A program made the translations under genes and the position numbers. Below, piece after piece: positions 22,886 through 31,872 of a DNA stretch of 64,000 bases (the first letter of the stretch is position 1; each line of letters opens with the position of its first letter). The stretch is from the NCBI RefSeq assembly GCF_024169315.1, contig NZ_JALJWR010000001.1, positions 3,894,501 through 3,958,500 of the forward strand, given 5' to 3'. The notes under the pieces are model-generated. The model had not been told where the DNA came from, made no database searches, and saw only the letters and a program-made list of their open reading frames with translations. This DNA is from Pseudomonas migulae (lineage in GTDB: Bacteria; Pseudomonadota; Gammaproteobacteria; Pseudomonadales; Pseudomonadaceae).

Positions 22886-23200
22886 TCAGGGCGCCTGACG
22901 CTCAAGCTTTTTCAGAAACACCGTCATTTCTTTCTCTGCCTGCTTGTCGCCATGGGCCCGGGCGGCTTCCAGACCTTGTTCCCACGCCTGACGCGCCGCC
23001 GGATGGTCTGCCAGCGCCAAGTGCGCCTTGCCCAACAGCTTCCACGCCGCTGAATACTTCGGATCGAACTCGACGCAACGCTGGAAATGTTCGGCGGCTT
23101 TGGCGTTTTCCCCAAGATCCAGATAGCCCTTGCCCAGACCAAAGCGCAGCAATGAGTTATCCACACCCTTGGCGAGCATTTTTTCCAGGGATTCGAGCAT
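22886..23200 (-). CDS. Tetratricopeptide repeat protein
   Basis: A 104-residue soluble protein made of about two to three TPR-like helical pairs: LLRFGLGKGYLDLGENAKAAEHFQRCVEFDP and SAAWKLLGKAHLALADHPAARQAWEQGLEAA are typical 34-residue units. There is no signal peptide or membrane segment. The function is unknown and it is presumably a protein-protein interaction scaffold. It is transcribed convergently with pilZ. Confidence 0.85.
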   Translation of the reverse strand: MLESLEKMLAKGVDNSLLRFGLGKGYLDLGENAKAAEHFQRCVEFDPKYSAAWKLLGKAHLALADHPAARQAWEQGLEAARAHGDKQAEKEMTVFLKKLERQAP

Positions 23201-23272
23201 GGTGGATTCCTTATTGAGGTTTTTCAGGGATGCCTGTGTGGTTATGAGATCGCTTTCGCGGGCAAGCCCGCT

Positions 23273-23471
23273 TGTATGTTTAGACTTGAAGGGGTGGGCG
23301 GGACTAAAGCCTAGCTTCTGACTCTGACCAGTACAGACCGTGGGAGACTTCGTCCCGCCCCTTCACCTAATGCGCCGATAAGGAATGCATCGGCCTAGAC
23401 CGACGATAGAAACAAGCCAGCGCAACGGTGAACCCCGACAAGTCTTTAAACCCTAGCTCGGAGGGCGTGCC
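23273..23471 (+). ncRNA. Predicted bridge RNA in the IS110 left end
   Basis: IS110-group elements encode a bridge RNA with a target-binding and a donor-binding loop. Here a first stem-loop is formed by 23288-23304 pairing with 23352-23364 (13 bp, one four-base bulge). Its 47-base loop contains GTGGGAG (23340-23346), the exact complement of the target core plus right flank CTCCCAC. A second stem-loop (TTCACC 23362-23367 with GGTGAA 23427-23432, then TGCGC 23371-23375 with GCGCA 23420-23424) contains ACAAG (23412-23416), the complement of the core plus left end of the element CTTGT. RNA ends are not defined by sequence. Confidence 0.55.
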
Positions 23472-24434
23472 ATGACAATTCATGTTTCGCAGGTGGTCGT
23501 TGGTGTGGATGTCGCGAAGGACGAGATCGCTGTTTATCGATCCGATCTGGAGCAGGTCTTGATTGTTTCGAACGAGCGATCGGCCCTTAAGGTGTGGCTC
23601 AAGGCGCTGCCCGCAAACAGCGCCATTGCCCTCGAAGCCACCAACACCTATCACCTCGATACGACGGAGATGGCCCATGAAATGGGTCATGACGTTTACG
23701 TCATCGATGGCAGCCGTCTTAATCGATACCGCGAAGGGATAGGTATTCGGGCTAAAACAGATGCCCTGGATGCAGCGTTGCTGGCTCGTTACTTGAGTAA
23801 AGAGTCCGACAAGTTGAGGATTTGGAGTCCGCCTCCAAAGGCCTACACACAACTCAAAAGCTTGCTGCGTCGTCGGGCCGAGCTTGTTCGGCATCGTGTG
23901 GCCATCAAACAAAGCTGGAAGGACGAACCGTTGCTCGAAGAGGCATTGGCCGACTATCTGGCATGCCTTGAGCAGATTGAAAAAAGCATACAGAAAGTGC
24001 TGAAGAGCATTGTCAGCGAAGCTGACATGGACGCGCAGGTAAAACGCTGCCAAGCGGTTGAGGGTGTAGGCGTCCTGACGGCTACAGCTGCAGTCACCGC
24101 CTTTATGCGTGGAGATTTTTCCGACAGCGATGGCTACATCGCCTTTCTAGGAATGGATCCGCGAGTCAGACAATCGGGAAAGAAGGATCAGAAACGATAC
24201 TTATCCAAACGAGGCGATTCGGAGTTCCGGCGCTTATTTCATAACAGCGCCATGGCCGCGAGTCGCTCTCCAGCCTGGAAACCTTACTATCAAAGCTATC
24301 TGGCAAGAGGCATGAAGGGCACTCAAGCCTTGGTAATACTTGCCCGTAAGCTGGCCAGAGTACTGTTTGCCTTGATGAAAAATCAAAGCGAGTACAAGCC
24401 AAGTTCTATGTTTGGGGGTTGCCCCCAAACATAG
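23472..24434 (+). CDS. IS110-family transposase (RNA-guided DEDD recombinase)
   Basis: Protein of 320 residues. The N-terminal RuvC-like DEDD domain shows GVDVAKDEI (Asp13), ALEATNTYH (Glu) and RAKTDALDAALLARYL (the paired Asp). The C-terminal Tnp domain has GVGVLTATA and GMDPRVRQSGKKDQKRYLSKRG, and HNSAMAASR holds the serine expected to be catalytic. Both domains are complete, so the copy looks active. It lies in the same orientation as the predicted bridge RNA and ends three bases before the element's right end. Confidence 0.92.
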   Translation: MTIHVSQVVVGVDVAKDEIAVYRSDLEQVLIVSNERSALKVWLKALPANSAIALEATNTYHLDTTEMAHEMGHDVYVIDGSRLNRYREGIGIRAKTDALDAALLARYLSKESDKLRIWSPPPKAYTQLKSLLRRRAELVRHRVAIKQSWKDEPLLEEALADYLACLEQIEKSIQKVLKSIVSEADMDAQVKRCQAVEGVGVLTATAAVTAFMRGDFSDSDGYIAFLGMDPRVRQSGKKDQKRYLSKRGDSEFRRLFHNSAMAASRSPAWKPYYQSYLARGMKGTQALVILARKLARVLFALMKNQSEYKPSSMFGGCPQT

Positions 24435-24436
24435 AA
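24404..24436. repeat. Perfect 15-bp hairpin spanning the transposase stop
   Basis: TTCTATGTTTGGGGG (24404-24418) is followed by a three-base loop and its exact complement (24422-24436). It covers the last codons and the stop of the transposase and reaches the right end of the element. It could be a recombination end recognised by the transposase, a terminator-like structure that protects against read-through, or both. Confidence 0.8.
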
Positions 24437-24542
24437 TCTCCCACAGGGATCTCAGCCGTACACAAGATATGTTTTTACCGCAAAACACTGTGGGAGCGGG
24501 CGTGCCCGCGAAGAGACCCGCCCCGCCACCGCAAATGCCGGA

Positions 24543-25916
24543 TCAGAAGAAGCTGAGGCCGACATGGAACAACTTCTCCACATCCCGAATATGCTTTTTA
24601 TCCACAAGGAACAGAATCACATGGTCCCCCGCTTCGATCACCGTATCGTCGTGGGCAATGATCACTTCTTCATCACGAATGATCGCGCCAATCGTCGTAC
24701 CCGGCGGCAGGCCAATGTTTTCGATGGCCTTGCCAATCACCTTGCTCGACTTCGCATCACCATGGGCAATCGCCTCGATGGCCTCCGCCGCGCCGCGGCG
24801 CAATGAGTGCACGCTGACGATATCGCCGCGCCGTACGTGCGCCAACAAGGTGCCAATGGTCGCCAATTGCGGGCTGATGGCGATGTCGATGTCGCCACCC
24901 TGGATCAGGTCGACGTAGGCCGGATTGTTGATGATCGTCATCACCTTCTTCGCGCCCAGCCGTTTGGCCAGCAGCGATGACATGATGTTGGCTTCATCAT
25001 CGTTGGTCAGGGCCAGGAAGATGTCGGCGTCTGCGATGTTCTCTTCCATCAGCAAATCGCGGTCGGAGGCGCTGCCCTGCAACACCACGGTGCTGTCGAG
25101 GGTGTCCGAGAGATGGCGGCAGCGTGCCGGGTTCATCTCGATGATTTTCACCTGATAGCGGCTTTCGATGGCCTCGGCCAGGCGCTCGCCGATCTGACCG
25201 CCACCGGCGATGACGATGCGCTTGTAGCTTTCGTCGAGCCGGCGCATTTCGCTCATGACTGCGCGAATATTCGCCTTGGCGGCGATGAAAAACACTTCGT
25301 CGTCGGCCTCGATCACCGTATCGCCCTGGGGCAGGATGGGCCGGTCACGTCGGAAAATCGCCGCGACGCGGGTTTCGACGTTCGGCATGTGCTCGCGCAA
25401 CTGACGCAGTTGCTGACCCACCAGCGGTCCGCCGTAGTACGCCTTCACCGCGACCAGCTGCGCTTTGCCTTCGGCGAAGTCGATCACTTGAAGCGCGCCC
25501 GGGTGCTGGATCAGGCGCTTGATGTAGTTGGTGACCACTTGTTCCGGACTGATCAACACATCTACCGGAATCGCTTCGTTGTCGAACAGCTCGGAGCGCG
25601 TCAGGTACGCCGCTTCACGCACCCGGGCGATCTTGGTCGGGGTGTGGAACAGGGTATGAGCAACCTGGCAGGCCACCATGTTGGTCTCGTCACTGTTGGT
25701 CACCGCGACCAGCATGTCGGCATCGTCCGCGCCGGCCTGACGCAGTACCGTCGGCAGCGAGCCGCGGCCCTGCACCGTGCGGATGTCCAGCCGGTCGCCG
25801 AGGTCGCGCAGGCGTTCGCCGTCGGTGTCGACCACGGTGATGTCGTTGGCCTCGCTGGCCAAGTGTTCCGCCAGCGAACCGCCGACCTGCCCTGCGCCGA
25901 GGATGATGATTTTCAT
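24543..25916 (-). CDS. trkA: Trk system potassium transporter peripheral protein TrkA
   Basis: Cytoplasmic NAD(H)-binding regulatory protein (457 residues, normal length) of the Trk K+ uptake system. It has two RCK_N/RCK_C repeats: the first nucleotide motif is [19 protein letters not shown], and the second is [18 protein letters not shown] (about 233-250). Each is followed by a TrkA_C domain. It is the last gene of def-fmt-rsmB-trkA, lying 22 bases after rsmB. The IS110 element sits beyond its 3' end and does not disrupt it. Confidence 0.96.
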   Translation of the reverse strand: MKIIILGAGQVGGSLAEHLASEANDITVVDTDGERLRDLGDRLDIRTVQGRGSLPTVLRQAGADDADMLVAVTNSDETNMVACQVAHTLFHTPTKIARVREAAYLTRSELFDNEAIPVDVLISPEQVVTNYIKRLIQHPGALQVIDFAEGKAQLVAVKAYYGGPLVGQQLRQLREHMPNVETRVAAIFRRDRPILPQGDTVIEADDEVFFIAAKANIRAVMSEMRRLDESYKRIVIAGGGQIGERLAEAIESRYQVKIIEMNPARCRHLSDTLDSTVVLQGSASDRDLLMEENIADADIFLALTNDDEANIMSSLLAKRLGAKKVMTIINNPAYVDLIQGGDIDIAISPQLATIGTLLAHVRRGDIVSVHSLRRGAAEAIEAIAHGDAKSSKVIGKAIENIGLPPGTTIGAIIRDEEVIIAHDDTVIEAGDHVILFLVDKKHIRDVEKLFHVGLSFF

Positions 25917-25938
25917 CCAGTCACTCCCTTAAAACCGG

Positions 25939-27249
25939 TTAACCGCGCGCGGCGGCGATCTTGATCAGCTTGGCGTAGTAGAACCCGTCGTGGCCGCCTT
26001 CCTGGGCCAGCAACTGGCGACCATGAGGCTGCTTGATGCCCGCCGTCGTGGCGAGGTCCAGCTCACGGGCTCCCGGCGTGCGGGCGAGGAAGGCTTCGAT
26101 GACTTCGGTGTTCTCGGTCGGCAATGTCGAGCAGGTGGCATAAAGCAGAATGCCGCCCACCTCCAGAGTTATCCACATGGCATCGAGCAATTCACCTTGA
26201 AGCACGGCAAGTGCGGCGATGTCATCCGGTTGGCGAGTCAGCTTGATGTCCGGGTGACGACGGATCACGCCGGTGGCCGAGCATGGCGCGTCGAGGAGGA
26301 TGCGCTGGAAGGGTTTGCCGTCCCACCAGGTCGCGGTGTCGCGGCCATCGGCGGCGATCAGTTCGGCGCTCAGGCCCAGGCGTGCGAGGTTTTCCCGCAC
26401 ACGCACCAGGCGCTTGGCTTCCAGGTCCACGGCGACGACGCCGGCCAATGCAGGTTCGGCTTCAAGGATGTGGCAGGTCTTGCCTCCCGGTGCGCAGCAG
26501 GCGTCGAGTACCCGTTGGCCCGGCACCAGGTCCAGCAGGTCAGCGGCCAGTTGCGCCGCTTCGTCCTGCACGCTGATCCAGCCTTCGGCGAAACCCGGCA
26601 GGCTGCGCACGTCGGCGGCAGCGTCGAGAATGATGCCGTCCTGACTGTAAATGCACGGCGTGGCGGCGATGCCCGCTTCGGTCAGCAGCCCCAGGTAGGC
26701 ATCGCGAGCGTGATGGCGACGGTTGACCCGAAGAATCATTGGCGGATGCGCGTTGTTCGCTGCGCAAATCGCTTCCCATTGCTCAGGCCAGAACGCTTTC
26801 AGGGATTTTTGCAGCCAGCGCGGGTGCGCCGTGCGCACCACCGGGTCATGTTCCAGTTCGGCCAGCAGCGCTTCGCTTTCACGTTGGGCGCGGCGTAACA
26901 CGGCGTTGAGCAACGCCTTGGCCCACGGTTTTTTCAGCTTGTCGGCGCAACCGACGGTTTCGCCGATGGCGGCGTGTGCCGGGACGCGGGTGTACAGCAG
27001 TTGGTAGAGGCCGACCAGCAACAGCGCCTCGACATCGGCGTCGGCAGCCTTGAAGGGTTTCTGCAGCAACCTGGCTGCCAGTGCCGACAAGCGCGGCTGC
27101 CAGCGAGCGGTGCCGAACGCCAGGTCCTGGGTGAAACCGCGATCGCGGTCTTCGACCTTGTCCATTTGTGTCGGCAGCGAACTGTTGAGTGAGGCTTTTC
27201 CGTTGAGAACTGCAGCAAGTGCCTTGGCGGCGGCCAGACGTGGATTCAT
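25939..27249 (-). CDS. rsmB: 16S rRNA (cytosine967-C5)-methyltransferase RsmB
   Basis: RNA m5C methyltransferase of 436 residues. An N-terminal NusB-like RNA-binding domain (1-135) is followed by a SAM-dependent domain with [31 protein letters not shown] (catalytic cysteine region) and [13 protein letters not shown] (second cysteine). The start overlaps the fmt stop by four bases, so the two are translationally coupled. Confidence 0.96.
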   Translation of the reverse strand: MNPRLAAAKALAAVLNGKASLNSSLPTQMDKVEDRDRGFTQDLAFGTARWQPRLSALAARLLQKPFKAADADVEALLLVGLYQLLYTRVPAHAAIGETVGCADKLKKPWAKALLNAVLRRAQRESEALLAELEHDPVVRTAHPRWLQKSLKAFWPEQWEAICAANNAHPPMILRVNRRHHARDAYLGLLTEAGIAATPCIYSQDGIILDAAADVRSLPGFAEGWISVQDEAAQLAADLLDLVPGQRVLDACCAPGGKTCHILEAEPALAGVVAVDLEAKRLVRVRENLARLGLSAELIAADGRDTATWWDGKPFQRILLDAPCSATGVIRRHPDIKLTRQPDDIAALAVLQGELLDAMWITLEVGGILLYATCSTLPTENTEVIEAFLARTPGARELDLATTAGIKQPHGRQLLAQEGGHDGFYYAKLIKIAAARG

Positions 27250-28205
27250 TGAGCGTCCGCCGTTTGACCGAGGACGGTGCCGACGGCGAATTTCTCACGA
27301 CGGCTGTTGAACAAATCGCTGAAGTTCAGCGCCTTGCCGCCGGGCAATTGCAGACGGGTCAGACGCAGCGCTTGATCACCGCAAGCGACGATCAGGCCGT
27401 CCTTGCTGGCGCTGAGGATTTCCCCTGAGGCGCCCTGCTCTTCAGTGACGCTCGCAGCCAATACTTTCAGCGCTTCGCCGTTCAGCGTGCTGTGGGTGAT
27501 CGGCCATGGATTGAAGGCTCGAACCAGACGTTCCAGTTCAATGGCCGGACGGTTCCAGTCGATGCGCGCTTCGTCCTTGTTCAATTTGTGAGCGTAAGTG
27601 GCGAGGCTGTCGTCTTGCACTTCACCTTCCAGCGTGCCCGCGGCGAGGCCGGCGATGGCTTGAATCACCGCCGGTGGACCGATTTCCGCCAGACGGTCAT
27701 GAAGGCTGCCGCCGGTGTCTTCAGCGCTGATCGGTGTGGTGACTTTCAGCAGCATCGGCCCGGTGTCGAGGCCCAGTTCCATGCGCATCACGGTCACGCC
27801 GCTTTCGCTGTCGCCGGCTTCGACGGCACGCTGGATCGGCGCCGCGCCGCGCCAGCGTGGCAGCAACGACGCGTGACTGTTGATGCAACCCAGGCGCGGG
27901 ATATCCAGCACCACTTGCGGCAGGATCAGGCCATAAGCGACGACCACCAGCAAATCCGGCTTCAGCGCGGCCAGTTCGGCCTGAGCGTCTTCGTTGCGCA
28001 GGGTCGGCGGTTGCAAGACCTGGATGTTGTTTTCCAGTGCCAACTGCTTGACCGGGCTCGGCATCAACTTTTGCCCGCGACCCGCCGGACGGTCCGGTTG
28101 GGTGTAGACCGCGACGATCTCGTAAGGGCTGTCGAGCAGGGCCTTGAGGTGTTCGGCGGCGAATTCCGGGGTGCCGGCAAAGACGATGCGCAGTGGCTCA
28201 GTCAT
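27246..28205 (-). CDS. fmt: Methionyl-tRNA formyltransferase
   Basis: Formylates initiator Met-tRNA (319 residues). The start was set at [20 protein letters not shown]; an in-frame Met 13 codons upstream lies in the terminator hairpin and is not favoured. The catalytic region has [20 protein letters not shown] with the conserved His. The C-terminal OB-like domain binds tRNA. It follows def after 57 bases that include a terminator-like hairpin. Confidence 0.96.
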   Translation of the reverse strand: MTEPLRIVFAGTPEFAAEHLKALLDSPYEIVAVYTQPDRPAGRGQKLMPSPVKQLALENNIQVLQPPTLRNEDAQAELAALKPDLLVVVAYGLILPQVVLDIPRLGCINSHASLLPRWRGAAPIQRAVEAGDSESGVTVMRMELGLDTGPMLLKVTTPISAEDTGGSLHDRLAEIGPPAVIQAIAGLAAGTLEGEVQDDSLATYAHKLNKDEARIDWNRPAIELERLVRAFNPWPITHSTLNGEALKVLAASVTEEQGASGEILSASKDGLIVACGDQALRLTRLQLPGGKALNFSDLFNSRREKFAVGTVLGQTADAQ

Positions 28206-28226
28206 GGGAGCAATCTCTGAAAAGAA

Positions 28227-28250
28227 AAAGGCTTGCCGCAGCAAGCCTTT
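28227..28250 (-). terminator. Terminator or attenuator between def and fmt
   Basis: A perfect 10-bp stem with a CGCA loop (28227-28236 against 28241-28250). On the minus strand it is followed by TTTTTCTTTTC, a proper T tract. It lies inside an otherwise co-directional operon, so it probably reduces rather than abolishes transcription of fmt-rsmB-trkA. Confidence 0.8.
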
Positions 28251-28262
28251 GAAAGGAGGGCA

Positions 28263-28769
28263 TCAAGCGTTCTGGCGATGGAGCTTTTCCAGTTTCTTCT
28301 TGATTCGGTCGCGCTTGAGATTCGACAGGTAGTCGACGAACAATTTGCCATTGAGGTGGTCGCATTCGTGCTGGATGCACACGGCGAGCAGGCCTTCGGC
28401 GATCAGTTCGTACGGCTTGCCGTCGCGGTCCAGGGCCTTGATCTTGACCTTCTGCGGGCGATCGACGTTTTCGTAGAAGCCCGGCACCGAGAGGCAGCCT
28501 TCCTGGTATTGCTCCATCTCGTCGGTCAGGGACTCGAACTCGGGGTTGATGAACACCCGCGGTTCGCTGCGGTCTTCGGAGAGGTCCATCACGACGATAC
28601 GTTTGTGCACGTTGACCTGGGTCGCGGCGAGGCCGATGCCTGGCGCTTCATACATTGTTTCAAACATATCATCGACCAACTGACGCACTTCGTCGTCCAC
28701 TACAGCCACAGGTTTGGCGATAGTGCGCAGACGCGAGTCGGGGAATTCGAGGATGTCTAAAATGGCCAT
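28263..28769 (-). CDS. def: Peptide deformylase
   Basis: Iron/zinc enzyme (168 residues) removing the N-formyl group from nascent proteins. The three motifs are intact: GIGLAATQ (about 45-52), EGCLSVPG (metal Cys) and HECDHLNG (two metal His and the catalytic Glu). The start gives [15 protein letters not shown], the family N-terminus; longer starts are rejected. It is divergent from the LysM gene, with 172 bases between them. Confidence 0.97.
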   Translation of the reverse strand: MAILDILEFPDSRLRTIAKPVAVVDDEVRQLVDDMFETMYEAPGIGLAATQVNVHKRIVVMDLSEDRSEPRVFINPEFESLTDEMEQYQEGCLSVPGFYENVDRPQKVKIKALDRDGKPYELIAEGLLAVCIQHECDHLNGKLFVDYLSNLKRDRIKKKLEKLHRQNA

Positions 28770-28941
28770 AAGCTTGATTGCTGCACGTGTGAGGTAAAGT
28801 CGGGTCGATGGCCTGGCAGGTCCGGAGATGCAGGCTACCGTTGTGAAGCGTAGCTTCCTTTTCTTTTTGGTAAAGAATCGGAAGCGAGCCACGAGGGCTC
28901 TGGCGTTTCACGCGAACGCACATAATAAAGGGATTCACCGC

Positions 28942-29967
28942 ATGAGGAAATCACTACTCGCCCTGCTCCTTCTGGCCTCGGCCGGATTCGCGCACGGGCA
29001 AGTGCAACTCAGGGAAGGTTTTCCACGGCAATACACCGTTGTCACGGGTGACACACTTTGGGATATCTCCGGAAAATACCTCCGTGAACCGTGGAAATGG
29101 CCTGAGCTCTGGCAGGCCAATCCACAGATCCAGAACCCCAATCTCATCTACCCCGGCGATGTGCTGTCGCTGGTCTACGTCAATGGCCAGCCGCGTCTGA
29201 CCCTTAATCGCGGGGCTTCACGGGGCACTATCAAGCTTTCGCCCCGGGTGCGCAGCTCCCCGGTGGCGGATGCCATCCCGAGTATTCCGCTGCAAGCGAT
29301 CAACAGCTTCCTGCTGAGCAACCGCATCGTCGACAAGGTGGAGGATTTCGACCAGGCGCCTTATATCGTCGCGGGCGACGCCGAACGGGTGCTCAGCGGT
29401 ACCGGTGACCGAATTTTTGCCCGTGGCCAATTCGACCCGAACCAGCCGGTTTACGGCATCTTCCGCCAGGGCAAGGTCTACACCGATCCCGACAGCAAAG
29501 AGTTTCTGGGTATCAATGCGGACGACATTGGCGGCGGCGAAATCGTGGCCACTGAAGGCGATGTCGCCACCCTCGCCCTGCAGCGCACGACTCAGGAAGT
29601 GCGTCTTGGGGACCGTCTGTTCAGCAGTGAAGAGCGATCGATCAACTCGACGTTCATGCCCAGTGCGCCGACAACCGACATAAACGGCCTGATCATCGAC
29701 GTGCCGCGCGGCGTTACGCAGATTGGCGCGATGGACGTCGTCACGCTGAACAAGGGGCAGCGTGACGGCCTGGCCGAAGGCAACGTGCTGGTGGTGATGA
29801 AAACCGGCGAAACCGTGCGTGACCGGATCACCGGCCAACCGCTGAAGATTCCTGATGAGCGCGCCGGTTTGCTGATGGTATTCCGCACCTACGACAAGCT
29901 CAGTTACGGGCTGGTGCTCAACGCATCGCGCTCATTGGCGGTGATGGACAAGGTGCGAAATCCGTAA
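28942..29967 (+). CDS. LysM domain exported protein
   Basis: Secreted or periplasmic protein of 341 residues. It begins with a signal peptide (MRKSLLALLLLASAGFAHG) and then a LysM peptidoglycan-binding domain (about 29-78: YTVVTGDTLWDISGKYL ... NLIYPGDVLSL). The remaining 250 residues are a conserved pseudomonad region with no known catalytic motif. It corresponds to PA0020 and precedes dprA, as in other pseudomonads. The role is probably cell-envelope related. Confidence 0.88.
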   Translation: MRKSLLALLLLASAGFAHGQVQLREGFPRQYTVVTGDTLWDISGKYLREPWKWPELWQANPQIQNPNLIYPGDVLSLVYVNGQPRLTLNRGASRGTIKLSPRVRSSPVADAIPSIPLQAINSFLLSNRIVDKVEDFDQAPYIVAGDAERVLSGTGDRIFARGQFDPNQPVYGIFRQGKVYTDPDSKEFLGINADDIGGGEIVATEGDVATLALQRTTQEVRLGDRLFSSEERSINSTFMPSAPTTDINGLIIDVPRGVTQIGAMDVVTLNKGQRDGLAEGNVLVVMKTGETVRDRITGQPLKIPDERAGLLMVFRTYDKLSYGLVLNASRSLAVMDKVRNP

Positions 29968-30047
29968 GCCTGCTCCACAAGTTACCAACAGAGTTATCCA
30001 CAGCTTATTCCCGTTTGAACGGGGCTCATAACGATCAAGGATGATCC

Positions 30048-31148
30048 ATGTCGCTGTCTGCTGTAACACCGGTTTCGCCTGCGGAACTGGAAGCTCGTCT
30101 ACGCCTGCATCGTTTGCCGGAACTCGGCCCGGTGCGTTTCAAGAAGTTGCTTGAGGCCTTTGGCTCGGCATCCAAAGCCATCAGCGCGCCGGCCAGTGCC
30201 TGGCGTGCATTGGGTTTGCCACTGGCTTGTTCGGAGGCAAGGCGCTCGAGCGAAATTCGCGATGGCGCCAGTCACGCATTGGCCTGGCTAGAGCGTCCGG
30301 GCCAGCATTTACTGATGTGGGACCAGCCTGACTACCCGGCATTGCTCGCCGAAATCAGCGACGCGCCGCCGCTGTTATTCGTCGCGGGCGATCCGGGCAT
30401 TCTGGAAAAGCCGCAGCTGGCGATGGTTGGGAGTCGTCGCGCCTCGCGACCGGGCATGGATACCGCCGGGGCGTTTTCCCGGAGTCTGGCCAGCGCCGGT
30501 TTTGTCATCACCAGCGGTCTGGCGCTGGGCATCGATGCCGCCGCGCATCAAGCCGCCCTGGACGTGGGCGGGCGAACGGTCGGTGTACTTGGCACGGGAC
30601 TTGAAAAGTTTTATCCACAGCGCAACCGGAGGCTCGCGGACGCCATGATTGCGTCGGGCAGCGCAGTGCTTTCGGAGTTCCCGCTGGATGCGGGACCCAC
30701 CGCCAGCAACTTTCCCCGGCGCAACCGGATCATCAGCGGTTTGTCCCTTGGCGTGCTGGTGGTGGAGGCCAGTGTCGCCAGTGGTTCATTGATCACCGCG
30801 CGGCTGGCGGCGGAGCAAGGCCGCGAGGTGTATGCCATTCCGGGGTCGATCCATCATCCCGGCGCCCGAGGCTGTCATCAGCTGATCCGTGATGGTGCGG
30901 TATTGGTGGAAACTATCGAACATATCCTCGAAGCTTTGCGCGGCTGGCAACAATTGCCGTTGTCCACGGAGACACCCTCGGTGGCTCATCCGCTGCTGAT
31001 GTTGCTGCATGCAGCGCCGCACACCAGTGAAGCGTTAGCAGACACCAGCGGCTGGGCCCTGTCGAAAGTGCTGGCAGCGTTGACGGAGCTGGAACTGGAA
31101 GGCCGGGCGGTTTGCGAAAACGGGCGCTGGTTTGCGCGGGTGAGCTAG
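30048..31148 (+). CDS. dprA: DNA processing protein DprA
   Basis: DprA/Smf family protein (366 residues) that loads RecA on incoming single-stranded DNA during transformation. The Rossmann-like core is visible as AMVGSRRASRPGMDTAGAFSRSLA, SGLALGIDAAAHQAAL, GTGLEKFYPQRNRRLA and FPRRNRIISGLS (about 125-240). A SAM-like N-terminus and a winged-helix-like C-terminus flank it. A DnaA-box-like sequence occurs both in the gap before it and inside it. Confidence 0.95.
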   Translation: MSLSAVTPVSPAELEARLRLHRLPELGPVRFKKLLEAFGSASKAISAPASAWRALGLPLACSEARRSSEIRDGASHALAWLERPGQHLLMWDQPDYPALLAEISDAPPLLFVAGDPGILEKPQLAMVGSRRASRPGMDTAGAFSRSLASAGFVITSGLALGIDAAAHQAALDVGGRTVGVLGTGLEKFYPQRNRRLADAMIASGSAVLSEFPLDAGPTASNFPRRNRIISGLSLGVLVVEASVASGSLITARLAAEQGREVYAIPGSIHHPGARGCHQLIRDGAVLVETIEHILEALRGWQQLPLSTETPSVAHPLLMLLHAAPHTSEALADTSGWALSKVLAALTELELEGRAVCENGRWFARVS

Positions 31149-31202
31149 GTTTTATAAGGAAGATCGGTAAACTGCGCAGAGCCTTATTCCGGAGAGTTTT
31201 TC

Positions 31203-31760
31203 ATGGTCAACAGTTGGCGTGTGCAACAAGCCGCGCAAGCCATTCGCGCAGGGGCGGTGATTGCCTATCCAACCGAGGCGGTCTGGGGTCTGGGTTGCGA
31301 TCCGTGGGACCTGGAAGCGGTCGAACGTCTGCTGATGCTCAAGGGCCGGTCGGTGGAAAAGGGCCTGATTCTGGTGGCGGACAACATTCGTCAGTTCGAT
31401 TTTCTCTTCGAAGACTTCCCTGAACTGTGGATGGATCGCATGGCCAGCACCTGGCCGGGGCCGAATACCTGGCTGGTGCCGCATCAGAATCAGTTGCCGC
31501 AGTGGATCACTGGCGTGCATGAGACGGTGGCGTTGCGGGTCAGCGATCACCCGTTGGTGCGGGATTTGTGTGCGGTGGTCGGGCCGTTGGTCTCGACCTC
31601 GGCCAACCCTCAAGGACGGCCGGCGGCACGGACGCGGATTCGCGTGGAGCAGTATTTCCGTGGGCAGGTTGATTTCATCCTGGGCGGCAACCTTGGCGGG
31701 CGCAAGAATCCGAGCGTGATTCGCGATCTGGCGACCGGGAACGTCATTCGCCCGGGTTGA
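31203..31760 (+). CDS. tsaC: Threonylcarbamoyl-AMP synthase TsaC
   Basis: YrdC-domain enzyme (185 residues) that makes threonylcarbamoyl-AMP for t6A37 tRNA modification. It starts [34 protein letters not shown]; the KGR segment ([15 protein letters not shown]) and [11 protein letters not shown] are conserved nucleotide-binding parts. The length fits the short TsaC form, not the longer Sua5. It follows dprA by 54 bases. Confidence 0.95.
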   Translation: MVNSWRVQQAAQAIRAGAVIAYPTEAVWGLGCDPWDLEAVERLLMLKGRSVEKGLILVADNIRQFDFLFEDFPELWMDRMASTWPGPNTWLVPHQNQLPQWITGVHETVALRVSDHPLVRDLCAVVGPLVSTSANPQGRPAARTRIRVEQYFRGQVDFILGGNLGGRKNPSVIRDLATGNVIRPG

Positions 31761-31778
31761 GGCCGAGTCATCGTTCAT

Positions 31779-31868
31779 CGCTGGCAAGCCAGCTCCCACA
31801 GGATTTCGGTCGTTTACATAATTTGTGACCGACCCGGTACCTGTGGGAGCGGGCTTGCCCGCGAAGGC
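31779..31868. repeat. REP palindrome pair
   Basis: One unit (CTGGCAAGCCAGCTCCCACA) and one inverted unit (TGTGGGAGCGGGCTTGCCCG) lie about 40 bases apart in the tsaC-qor gap, between convergent genes. A bidirectional hairpin is likely. Confidence 0.85.
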
Positions 31869-31872
31869 GTCC

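Larger units (their letters stand above)
23273..24439 (+). mobile_element. IS110-family insertion sequence inserted in a REP
   Basis: Element of about 1.17 kb. Its ends are set by the interrupted REP: dinucleotide CT occurs at 23271-23272 and again at 24438-24439, and one copy belongs to the target. It has no long terminal inverted repeats and no usual target duplication, as expected for IS110. TATGTTT near the left end (23275-23281) recurs inverted near the right end. It has about 199 bases of noncoding left end, one transposase gene, and a right end that begins three bases after the stop. This long-left, short-right layout is that of the IS110 (not IS1111) group. Confidence 0.85.
23251..24516. 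repeat. REP pair split by the IS110 element
   Basis: The left part TCGCGGGCAAGCCCGCT ends at 23272. The rest of the REP (CCCACAGGGATCT) resumes at 24440, right after the IS. A second inverted REP (TGTGGGAGCGGGCGTGCCCG) lies at 24489-24508. Removing the IS with one copy of CT restores a continuous, normal Pseudomonas REP pair. Confidence 0.85.

Noticed and set aside
26273..26644. Several short frames opposite rsmB and other genes
   Set aside because: All are antisense shadows without motifs or binding sites.
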